From the NCBI RefSeq assembly GCF_964355755.1, contig NC_092673.1, forward strand, positions 23,069,001 through 23,133,000: a stretch of DNA of 64,000 bases. The letters run 5' to 3'. The notes beneath the pieces were generated by a model. That model was not told the origin of the DNA. It searched no databases and saw nothing but the letters and a program-made list of their open reading frames with translations. Made by a program: the position numbers and the translations under genes. Source of the DNA: Antedon mediterranea (lineage: Eukaryota > Echinodermata > Crinoidea > Comatulida > Antedonidae). Positions 12,529 to 22,600 of the stretch are shown in pieces. The stretch's first letter is position 1, and each line of letters starts with the position of its first letter.

Positions 12529-13839
12529 TTAAAATTCTTTATCATACTTCATCCACGTGTAGTTTTGTCCCGTTACTTCTACAAGCCATTTATCGTAAGG
12601 TTTATAAAATTCTCTCAATTTTTTCAAAACTTTCGGGTCAATATTAGGATGTTTACGCCCTTTTACTTTTGGCATACATGACTTTTCTGGTTTTGATACG
12701 CAGTAAAAATGCTTCTCTTCGTCAAAATAAAAATTGTCTCTAGAAAAATAACTGTTTACACCAATGAAATCCTCAACTTTTTGAAGAGCTGGTACGGGAT
12801 CTTTAATAAACGCATCGCCATCTATAATTAATATTTGGTTACGCGGAAAGTATTCCATCCACCGCAAGATATGAACCACATAAATTCCACTATCCACAAT
12901 TGCGTTTGTGCGTACTACGTCACCATTTTCGTCAACTACGCTATCCTCAAACGTTTCACCCAATTTAGAATAAATATTCAATCCAGCTCTTTCTATGTTT
13001 TGTTTGTCTATTCTTCTATGAATGTTTCTTATTGCCTCCATCTCAGGGGATAAAGATGGAGTTAAACGGTCCTTTCGCTGTCCCTCCACCTTCATTCGTG
13101 CACGTGATTCGTCCTCGTGAACATAGTCTGAGATAGCCCTCGTCACTGGATCACGTACAATAATAATTATTTTCACGTTCGGAGATATGTCGTCGCATAT
13201 TTTTCTAGGGACATCTGGATATATAAAATATTTGGGCGTTTTTTCCATTACTTTCTGTTTGGATGTGGCATAAGGTAGATTGTCAAAGTACCATTCTATA
13301 CCAAGAAAGTATCTCACGTCAAAGTAATGCAATTCAAAATGACTTGCAATAACATCTGGGTGAAAGCACAAAAATGATTTCAATGCACTGGTTCCCGCCT
13401 TTTTCACGCCGACAATCAAAGTATCTGGAAGACGTTTTTCACAGCCCCTCTTCTTGCGTAACTTGGGCGATACCGGCTTCATCCGCGCACAATCGCGCGT
13501 CTGATAACATTGATTAGCGTTTGGATCATCGTCCGGCTCTTTCAACTTCTTCACCGGTTTTGATTTAGGTTTATTCAACTTATTATTAGTTCTTTGGAAA
13601 TGAAATGAAGTGTTTTTTGGTGCAGTCACCACTGGTTGGTCTGCCGCGTTAAGCTCCTGTAATTTACGCTCGTGGATAGGTTTCTGGACAGCTTGCTGCT
13701 GAGGATAGTCATTCTGTAGCTTGAGTAAACTCTTCTTAAACACAAGCAAAAACAGGCAAACTGTCGTCATAACCAGTATAGGCCTAGTTTTCTTGCCAAT
13801 TCTACACAACTTTCTGGCATTATAAGTAAAGGCTGACAT
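12529..13839 (-). CDS. Heparan sulfate glucosamine 3-O-sulfotransferase-like protein
   Basis: Single-exon gene for a 436-residue type II Golgi membrane enzyme that would move sulfate from PAPS to the 3-OH of glucosamine in heparan sulfate. A basic cytosolic tail (1-19) precedes one hydrophobic span (about 20-35), then a low-complexity stem rich in K, P and N, and the sulfotransferase domain from about 136. The PAPS 5'-phosphosulfate loop is VGVKKAGT (143-150), followed by FELHYFD (168-174) with the likely catalytic base E169. IIVRDPVTRAISDY (226-239) holds the 3'-phosphate-binding Arg229 and Ser237. C380 and C388 match the family disulfide, followed by KGRKHP (393-398), a PAPS-contacting loop. 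Potential N-glycosylation sites are N76 and N426. The usual GVKKGGTRAL is altered to GVKKAGTSAL, and the usual EPHFFD-type motif to ELHYFD, so this is a divergent member and exact specificity is uncertain. A candidate AATAAA (minus strand) lies at 12202-12207. Confidence 0.93.
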   Translation of the reverse strand: MSAFTYNARKLCRIGKKTRPILVMTTVCLFLLVFKKSLLKLQNDYPQQQAVQKPIHERKLQELNAADQPVVTAPKNTSFHFQRTNNKLNKPKSKPVKKLKEPDDDPNANQCYQTRDCARMKPVSPKLRKKRGCEKRLPDTLIVGVKKAGTSALKSFLCFHPDVIASHFELHYFDVRYFLGIEWYFDNLPYATSKQKVMEKTPKYFIYPDVPRKICDDISPNVKIIIIVRDPVTRAISDYVHEDESRARMKVEGQRKDRLTPSLSPEMEAIRNIHRRIDKQNIERAGLNIYSKLGETFEDSVVDENGDVVRTNAIVDSGIYVVHILRWMEYFPRNQILIIDGDAFIKDPVPALQKVEDFIGVNSYFSRDNFYFDEEKHFYCVSKPEKSCMPKVKGRKHPNIDPKVLKKLREFYKPYDKWLVEVTGQNYTWMKYDKEF

Positions 13840-14153
13840 GATGATTCATAAAAATAATCGCTGTTCGTCAGCTCGTATAAACTTGTGATTTACCAAAACA
13901 AATATCATGGAGTTTTGACAATACTTGTAAATTGTGACTTGTAGTCATGATATGTTGATGTCGGCGATAACTTGCACCTACAAAATATACAAAGACATGA
14001 TTTACAAAGTTTACAATGTTTTAGCAAGAAATAATAATAACAGTATTTAAAATAGTTTAATTTAAATTCGTCTTTGTCTAAAAAAAAATAAAGACCTGAT
14101 TCACAAAAGGATATGTTCACAAAATTAAGAACTGAACGTTTGGCATTTCATAC

Positions 14154-14290
14154 TAAAGCTCTGTCTACACTATCAAACTAGTTTGAAAAAAAAAAGTTCG
14201 ATGTACCCAAATATGGTTGTGATGTCTCAAATATGGTAGTGATATGACACCATCATGTCCATTATGGGCACATCACGTTTTTTTGTTCTA
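14154..14290. mobile_element. MITE family A, copy 4 (right end interrupted)
   Basis: AAAGCTCTGTCTACACTATC and CAAACTAGTTTG open the copy, followed by CAAATATGGTAGTGATATGA. Near 14290 the sequence changes into the Penelope-like repeat that follows, so the right terminus has been replaced. Confidence 0.7.
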
Positions 14291-14552
14291 TAGCAAGTTT
14301 CCATTCACTATTGTTCTTGAGAAACAATGCTCTGCTATAGCTAGTTTCAATCCTTCCCACCGTGTGAACTTGCCATTGTTTCTGGCTTTCACACCAGTCC
14401 CACCCTTTCCACTTATATTCCGAGTTTCCTGGACTTTATGCATTCTCACTCCTGAGGACGATCAAAGTATATTGATCGAAACGTCGAGAAACTCAACAGT
14501 TCTTTTCAGAACTAATACACGTGGTGTACCGCAAACTTTATATCAACATTGA
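14291..14552 (+). mobile_element. Penelope-like or related retroelement 3' fragment
   Basis: A repeat whose related copy lies in inverted orientation at about 21840-22090; both share ACCGCAAACTTATATCAAC-like ends and GAGAAACAATGCTCT. This copy includes CTGAGGAC, a 6-bp stem (GATCAA/TTGATC) and GAAACGTCGAG at 14452-14486, a pattern resembling hammerhead ribozyme cores of Penelope-like elements. No reverse transcriptase or GIY-YIG coding part is present, so the family assignment rests on this motif and is tentative. Confidence 0.4.
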
Positions 14553-16325
14553 TTTCGCCATGCAAACCTTCAAAAAATATAAGATCTGGTACAATTATCC
14601 ATCTACATTTTTTCCATTGAATCATGAACTGCTGCAGTAACATCATCAGTCAATCGGTATAAAGTTGAGCATAAGATTTAAAATATAGTTAGTCAATGCT
14701 AAAATCTTCGAAATATTAATACTGATTGTAAATAAAACAATATCGAAAATTTCTCAACGATATCACTTCTTTAAAGTTGGCTGGCATAATATTATCGTAC
14801 GTGACAGTTGGCTATCGCAGGACCCGTAGGAAAACAATCGTAGCTATAGTTTAACCCTATGCATATATACAAAGATATCGAAATGGAAATGGATGAGATT
14901 TAAATGTATACACTTTGTTTTTAAAAAAACAAATCATATAAATCCACTGGAGCTCTTGACTAATTTACTATTTGTTATTATTACAAAATAGGATCAATTT
15001 ACACTGTGTTAATTTGTTGTCTACTAAAAGGTTGCGTCTTAGCTCAGTGTCAGACGGTTCATTTGTGAAAAGTGTTCTCAGTGTTTTGAGCAGTGAGTGG
15101 GTAGGTCTACAATAGACTTGCCCCAAGTCTGTTTTTATTGTCTTTTCTTATTTATTTTATTTTATTTCGATTTTTGTCTGAAAATATCCAAGCTCAAGTA
15201 TACGTATGAAACGCCATATGTGCCAAAATATTTATCTGTTTACTAATATTAAGACAAAACTCCGTCTGGGAGGTCTACAATTACGAAATACATTTTATAG
15301 AATGGAGACATTTTATTATGTACTTCAACGCACAATAATCGTAGCTGAGTGGTGCTAAAAAAATGAATTTGAAGATTAGGCCTATGTGTATAAACAATAA
15401 AAATGTTTTTACCATTATTTTGTCATTCATTTATTGATTTTAATCTTTTTTACAGACAAAAGGCCTATTTACACTTTACAACAACTATCGACGATAAATA
15501 GGCATTTTTCAAGCTCAATTTTTCATCCTATGATAACCATAACCATCTACGATTCTTTTGATGAAAATAATATTTTCACACGTCCAATCAATAATATCGT
15601 GACAATACAACGATTTTATTGTTTTTATTAATCATGACATCATTTGATTGGGTTTAAAAAAAATATTATTTTTTATCAAAGACAGCATAAATGATTATTC
15701 TATAGTTCTTGAAGGAAAACCTGTTTAATTTCTTTTGTTTTATGTAAGAAAATGCATGCTTATCTATTTATCGTCGTATCGTATCGTTCTAGTGTAAAAT
15801 AGTTTTAGTGTCATCATGGAGGTATGTGTCATAATGTTCGTTCGTCTGTTGTATTTGTATTCTGAGCATGGATCCCGGCATGCGATGGATCCTATAAATT
15901 ATATTTATAGGTACATATTCTGAGCCTCAATTATTTGTCCTATCCATTGTTGGGGCAATTTTCTATGTAAGTTTGATAAAGTGTGTGCGGTTGTTTTAAA
16001 GAGTATACAGTAGGAAAGTATAAGATTAAGAGGAAGTCATTTACTGGCTGTTGTCTTTGTATCTCTCAAGGTTCTTTAAAAAGTGTCTTCCGATACACAA
16101 TCAGTAAGAATATATATCTACAGGCTCTGCAATTGTTATTATCCTCATAAGTTTGTACAAGTCTGAGACATATTGCCAACTAAAACGTGTATTCCTCATT
16201 ATGTTCTCTGTAGACTTAGTCTCTATATTATATCCTTACATTTTCTTTAAGCATCAGGATAGATATTTCTAATCTAACAAAACAAGGGCTCGTTTGTTAA
16301 TATATCTTTTTTCTGCCATTAATAT

Positions 16326-16450
16326 ACCGTAAATCTTCTAATAGTAATCCACACTCTAAATAGTAACCCTCTTCTAATAGTAACCCACTCTAAAAAACAA
16401 TCAAATAATAATAATAACCCAGGATTACAATTATTAAAAAGATTTACGGA
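16326..16450. mobile_element. MITE family C
   Basis: A ~125-bp non-coding segment with inverted ends: TACCGTAAATCTTCTAATAG on the left and AAAAAGATTTACGGA on the right, with internal repeats of CTAATAGTAACC. Target duplication could not be fixed. Confidence 0.55.
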
Positions 16451-17336
16451 AATTTAGTAAATATAAATAATGTATTGATTAATTCGGCTCTTAGAATAAT
16501 AATGTGATAGGCCTACTTATTATAGGCTAAGTTGTGGGTTTTTATATCATTATTGGCCCTATTATTTTTTTACTATTTTCATTTGGAAATACAATGTAGT
16601 CTACTATCCTCCTACTCTGTAATGCAAACAGGTATCTTAGTTTTAAATGGAAAAAAAAATAGGTTCCAGATGATCAACCCCACAGGGTGTATACCCTAAT
16701 TACGCCTATTATAATGCATGGTCCAACGCGCTCCTGTCAAGCAGATAAATAAAATTTCATGTACTTACCTCTGACCAAATTATTAGGTTATCGAATTGTG
16801 ATGTTTTTATTAGATACTGTACTGTAGTATAACCTGTATGGTCGTCACATTTTTAATGTATGTCAAGCTTAACGATGTTATACATCTTAACCTTATACCA
16901 CAATTTAACCGGTTACAAGAACATGACCTTTCATCGACTAGTCCATTAAAAAAAGAGGTGTAGAACAAAAAAGATTTTATAGGTTTGCTAAAACAACACC
17001 GATATTTTTGTGGTACAGTCCAAAAATGTATTAGTGAGGGCGTTTTTAGTAACTTTTATTAAACAATTTAAATCAAACTAAACTCAAAATAAATGTCTTT
17101 TCCATTTCAGAATTGGAATAAAATCAAACCAAAAGAATATTAGTTAATTAAATGATTTTAATTTTATTAAAGTATAGGCCTATTGTGTTCTGAAATCAAT
17201 TTTTGAATGATGAATAAAAGCCATAGGCGTAGTTTGGACATGGAGAGCATGAGTAGGAGCACTTTTAGACTTTAATATAGTCTCTAATTTCACGCAAAAT
17301 ATATAAAACAATTGCTATGCGAATCGTGTTATTATA

Positions 17337-17454
17337 TAAAGCTTTGTTGTTCCCACTTGCGACGCAACGTAACGCAACCTACAATTATTGCAATAACAAT
17401 ACAGCACTTTTCGTCGATACGTCATGATGCGTTTTAGTGGGAACCACGCTTTAA
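17337..17454. mobile_element. MITE family B, short copy
   Basis: Inverted termini AAGCTTTGTTGTTCCCACTT and TAGTGGGAACCACGCTTTAA enclose CGACGCAACGTAACGCAAC. Shorter than the 182-bp copies, with the middle replaced or diverged. Confidence 0.65.
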
Positions 17455-17536
17455 GTACGTATTGAATAACATGTGCGTAGGCCTACGTATTACGTAATAC
17501 TTGGTTCCCACTTGAGACGCAACGCAATGTACCGGT

Positions 17537-17718
17537 AAAGCGTGGTTCCCACTAGCGACGCAACACAAGGACGTAACGCAACGCAAGTGAATTGACCAAT
17601 CACAAGCGATGGCTTATTCGCTTGTGATTGCTAACTGTCTATAACTTCGCCTGTCATTGGTTAAAACGCTTGCGTTGCGTTTACGTCCTTGCGTTACGTT
17701 CTAGTGGGAACCAAGCTT
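17537..17718. mobile_element. MITE family B, full copy
   Basis: Termini AAAGCGTGGTTCCCACTAG and CTAGTGGGAACCAAGCTT flank a palindromic interior with GACCAATCACAAGCGATGGC and its near-complement. It is almost identical to the reverse complement of the copy at 25712-25897. A partial terminus also sits just upstream at about 17500-17530. Confidence 0.8.
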
Positions 17719-19187
17719 CAGTGGTTTGACCAATCAAAAGCGATTAAAAGCGTTAAAATTATATACACAGTATACCATATAAAATGTATACATTCGTCAC
17801 TTTTTCATTAAACAGGGATATAAATTCAGTATAATTTAATCATTATTACAAATAACTTCATCATATTATTATTTATTATAGATATTTTATAATTCTTTAC
17901 ATAATTACCAACATTTGTAGAAACAAAATATTAAATTAATAACATTAGTTTTATTATATATATTCTCTACATATTTGATTAATTTACTTTAAAAAAACAG
18001 GTTATATGTTACTAGGATGCAATGCAAGCAGAATTTGACCAATCACAAGTGATGGATTATTCGACAGTCGCTTGTCATTGAGTCCTAGTGGGAGTGTCTA
18101 ATGAAGATAAAGTCAAAGGGATAATATATTTATTTGTTTTTATGAATACTGCATAAAAAAAAACTAAACTATTCATGCATGACCCAAAATGTGTTGTTTC
18201 AACGTATACAGTAGTTACAGGACGTAAACTGCACAAGAGAGTTTTTTTAAAAGTGTATCGCCTATTATAAAATAAAGTTATGATTACCGGACACCAGTAA
18301 CATGGACCTCAAAAGCATACACTCTTCTATCTATGACTTTACTTTCTTACAATTTGTAATACTTATTTTTCCTAATCATACAGAAAACTAAACATTATAC
18401 ATAAATACATTTTTTATTTAAAATGTTCTCAATTTAGAACTCTGGACACCCTTGGGCTTAACGACCGAAATTGTTTGTTTCCAAGAAAGGCTGGTTTAAG
18501 GGCAATTTTTTCACATATTGGGTAATAAAGATCCCGGTTTTCAGGGAATCTACAGTAAAGAGGAGCGCTGACTGTATCATATTAAAGGTATTACACAAGT
18601 GACATCAAACTAGTTTTAAAAGGGAAACAATAAATACATTCACAAATCACATGTTATCACTATAACATGTTATCACTATCACATGTTACAACTATCACAT
18701 GTTATCACTATAACATGTACAGTAACAACTATACAGTATCATTATTTTTTTTTAAAGTAGAATAAAATTATTATTTGGTCTCTCTGAACACAATTGCATA
18801 AACATAATATATGCCACGTATCCATTTTAAAATAATATGTTGTGTGAATAAATTAAACTTCAAATTACATTACGCATGGTTTAAAAGCTAATCACATAAC
18901 CTAGCAAACCTTTGAAGTTTACAAACACAGGACGCACAGCATACAAAACTCTAGCATTGACGGCCAAGTGTGTGGAAACTCAAATTTTACTATGGGATGT
19001 GAAAGGGTGAAAGGGTAACACCATTACTGTACTGTACACTCTAAAGTGTTGGTCCATGTACTACTCAATTTACCTACTGGTATGGCAAATTCCTTTCGAC
19101 TTTAAGTATATATTTCTTTAATTCATATGAAATCTGTTTTCAAAGCTCTTGCATTTTCTTAATTAATAACATGTAATTTTACTGTAA

Positions 19188-19437
19188 TTGGTCAGATGTT
19201 TGCCCTACTTTGACGTAATTTGCATACCAAGTACATTGAGAATAATTTTCGGGTGGGACTCGAACCTACGACCTCCAGATCACTAGCCTGGCGTTCATAC
19301 CTCTAGACGACCGATGTTGTGCTGACGGCTAGGAGTTAGATTTGGGCACAAGTATTAAGCAGCAGGTACTGCACAAACAGGATTGTAATTGTTTGTAACT
19401 AAGTTAGAGTAGGGCAAACATCTGACCAATAACTCAA
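19188..19437. mobile_element. Palindromic element carrying a tRNA-like core
   Basis: The ends ATTGGTCAGATGTTTGCCCT and AGGGCAAACATCTGACCAAT are inverted repeats about 210 bp apart. Between them, on the minus strand at about 19257-19320, lies a tRNA-like segment: an A-box-like GTCGTCTAGAGGT, a 5-bp anticodon-type stem (CCAGG/TCTGG) around the 7-nt loop CTAGTGA (Thr-AGT-like), and GGTTCGAGTCC matching a pol III B box. The acceptor stem does not pair, so it is not a functional tRNA. Confidence 0.6.
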
Positions 19438-19626
19438 CACCCTGACGCAAAGCTACTCCACAAATGATTTTACTGTGTTAACAGAATTGTTAGGAATGTA
19501 TAACATTTTGAAATCCAGAGAAAACTCACTTTTTGAATATTAATAATATTTATAAAGGATGGACATTTTCAAGTACAATATTGTTGTTATATCTCACTGC
19601 CGATTAGCTGTTGTTCATTGCATGCT

Positions 19627-22600
19627 TCATGTTCGTACCTGGAACTTGCCTGCTTTTGTTATATACTTAACTCCTTTAAATGGTTTATATTTCTAGAAAA
19701 AAAACAAATAGTTAATGTTAGATAAACAGAGTCAATCATGTTATATACTTAACTCCTTTAAATGGTTTATAATTATGAAAAAACAAATGCTTAATGCCTG
19801 TTCACACTATCAAACTAGTTTGATAAAAAAGTGTGATGTGCCCAAATATGTTAGTGATATGCCCAAATATGGTATTGGTAGTGATATGACACGTCCATAT
19901 ATGGACACATCACATTTTTTGTCACATAAAGTTTGAAAGTGTTGACAGAGTTAAAAATGAGTCAAATGTAAAACACCTTTACTTTATATAACTATAAATT
20001 TGCTTTAAATACACACACATGAATCAAAACAATAATTATAACCCCTGGGAATTTCTAGTATATTATTGATTTGGTATTGAATGAAATAATAATAATAATA
20101 ATTATACTACAGTATTATTATAAATGAAGTAACTTACTTCTCCATAAATGTCCAGACGATTTACTTTAAGTCCTGATATGGCGAGTTGGGAGATTGAAAA
20201 TTGCACCTTAATAGAAAACATAATACAGTACAGAAAATAAATCAAAGAGCATGTTTCAGACATAGCCAATCATCAAATCAAATCAATTTATTTCCACAAT
20301 ATTATAACATACATACAGAATAATAAATGCAATGAAGTATTCATGTGGGGGGAGAGTCATATAAGTCAGAAAGACTTTAAGTTTGACCCACCTCAAGATA
20401 TAACTGCTTTTTTTTATATTTTACAGTTTGAATTTCATATGGAAGGTGTATACATTTTTCTATCTTTGACCTGATATGTACTAAGGAGGACATACTGTAC
20501 AAGAAAGCTTGTGAAAAAATTACATCTACACTTTCCAACTAGGTACTCATTTGCAGCTAAGTGGACTGGAAAGGAGAGGAACCCTAATCTTTCTGTAAAA
20601 TGTCCTAACCACTTTGCTAATAAACAGACTATATATAGAGTCGAATAGCAAGTCCTGTATCGAGGGGAAGGAGCTCATTGTACTAAGCCTCTGCATTTTG
20701 TGGCCTGTTCCTTTCCATGCTGCTTTATCCTCCAACTAGGTACTTATTTACAGCTGAGTGGACTGGAGAGGTCCTAACATCTTGAATATGTACCAGTAAC
20801 CATGGAGTAATATTCTTTACTCCATGCAGTAACTCAATGACAGAAGATAGGAGGAACATCAAATTAGATATTTCCTATTAACTAATCTTATATATATATA
20901 TATATATATATACACGCTGGTGTGTTAATAGTAACAATATATATATACAGTATAAAAGAATAGTAATAATACTTACATTAATTGAAGGATTTGATTCTGG
21001 GGGTGGAACTCCACCTTGAAGGGCCAACTGAAAATACACACATTAAAAATTAAATAATAGTTAATATTAAGATGTTTGTTGTTCTATAACTTTTTTAAAA
21101 TAAAATTTAGTAATTTACTATATTAAACTGCAACTTGGCAAAAATAACTGTATTCATAATTTGGTTATGATGTTATCAGTGCCTGTGGAATCTGTGATTG
21201 GGAGTAATAAAGATTGTAAAACCAAATTGTAATGCAATATCAATTACTTATAGGTTTAGTTCACACACACACACAATTTTACATTGTGAATGGGTGCGAT
21301 CCTATGTCACTACTTCTACAATGGATCACAATCACATCTAAATCGGGGTATAAAGCTCTGTCCACACTATGAATTTTTATGTGACAAAAAAATGTAATGT
21401 GCCCATATATGGACATGATGATGTCATACTACATTTGGGCATATCACTACCATACTTGGGCACATCACACATCAAACTAGTTTGATAGTGTGAACAGAAC
21501 TTAATAATATTAATGTTGGCTCATTTCATTTTGCTAGGAAGATAATATACATAATTTTTATATGTAAATACTAATGATTGATAAACAGATATATAATCTT
21601 ACAGTTCCCTTGATTGAAGGTATTTTCTGTGGCGTTATTTTGCCAACCTCCCAACTCAGCACCTTTGAGACGGGATCGAAGCTGTGCGATCCTTGCGTTG
21701 TTGTTAGTGTAACGTTGAGTACAGTCTTAGGCATGTCACATGTTAGTACAACATTGTCAACCTAATGTAAATAATTAGTAATTAGGCATTGTGACATTTT
21801 ATATATTCATAAAACATAAAAACTTTAAACAATATCACATATGTTATGTTGTTGATATAAGTTTGCGGTACAGAAAGTCCAGGAAACTTGGAATATAAGT
21901 GGACAAGGGTGGGCATATCACTACCATACTTGGGCACAGTGGGAGGGATTGAAACTAGCTGTAGAAGAGCATTGTTTCTCATGAACAATAGTGAATGGAA
22001 ACTAGTTATAGGAGAGCATTGTTTCTCATGAACAATAGTGAATAGAAACTAGCTATAGGAGAGAATTGTTTCTGATACAATAGGTGTGAAAAGCAAGGTG
22101 TTACGTTATCATTTTTTCATGGGGAGGGGGGGGGGGGATTTATCTTTAGCAATGGGTAGTACTAAGAGATATGATTTTTACAGCCATCTTTAAGATATAT
22201 ACAAAATATTAATTTTAGCATCAAGTTTGATGAACTTACAACTTTTCCCATAGTTTGTTTTGGTCCTACTGTCAATTCAAATTTACCAGATCCTTCACGA
22301 AATGATATAGTAGGCTTGATGTATAATGGAATAGCTGTTAGACTAGAAGAAATTGAAAAGTTATTAGCATAAATTATTCACTTCTCCAGATGTTATTGGC
22401 ATAAATTATTCACTTCTCCAGATGTTATTGGCATAAATTATTCATTTTTCCACAAATTATTAATTTCTTTAAAATCTATTGGCATAAATTATGTGCTGTA
22501 TTTATACAAAAGGTATTCAATTTAATTCAACTTTATTTCAGACAAACTGTCCATATGAAACTTATCAATACAATAAAAAAAAAAGAGAATGAAATACAAA

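Larger units (their letters stand above)
13840..19626. other. Gene-free stretch between the sulfotransferase and AP-3 mu genes
   Basis: Both genes run on the minus strand, so this stretch holds the 3' flank of the AP-3 mu gene and the 5' flank of the sulfotransferase gene. I see only repeats: MITE families A, B and C, a Penelope-like fragment, a short tandem repeat at 18.65-18.72 kb built on the palindromic AACATGTTATCACTAT, and a palindromic element with a tRNA-like core at 19.2-19.4 kb. Confidence 0.6.

Noticed and set aside
19257-19320. tRNA-Thr gene on the minus strand
   Set aside because: The anticodon arm and B box are good, but the acceptor and D stems do not pair, and it sits within a foldback element. 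Kept as tRNA-like only.
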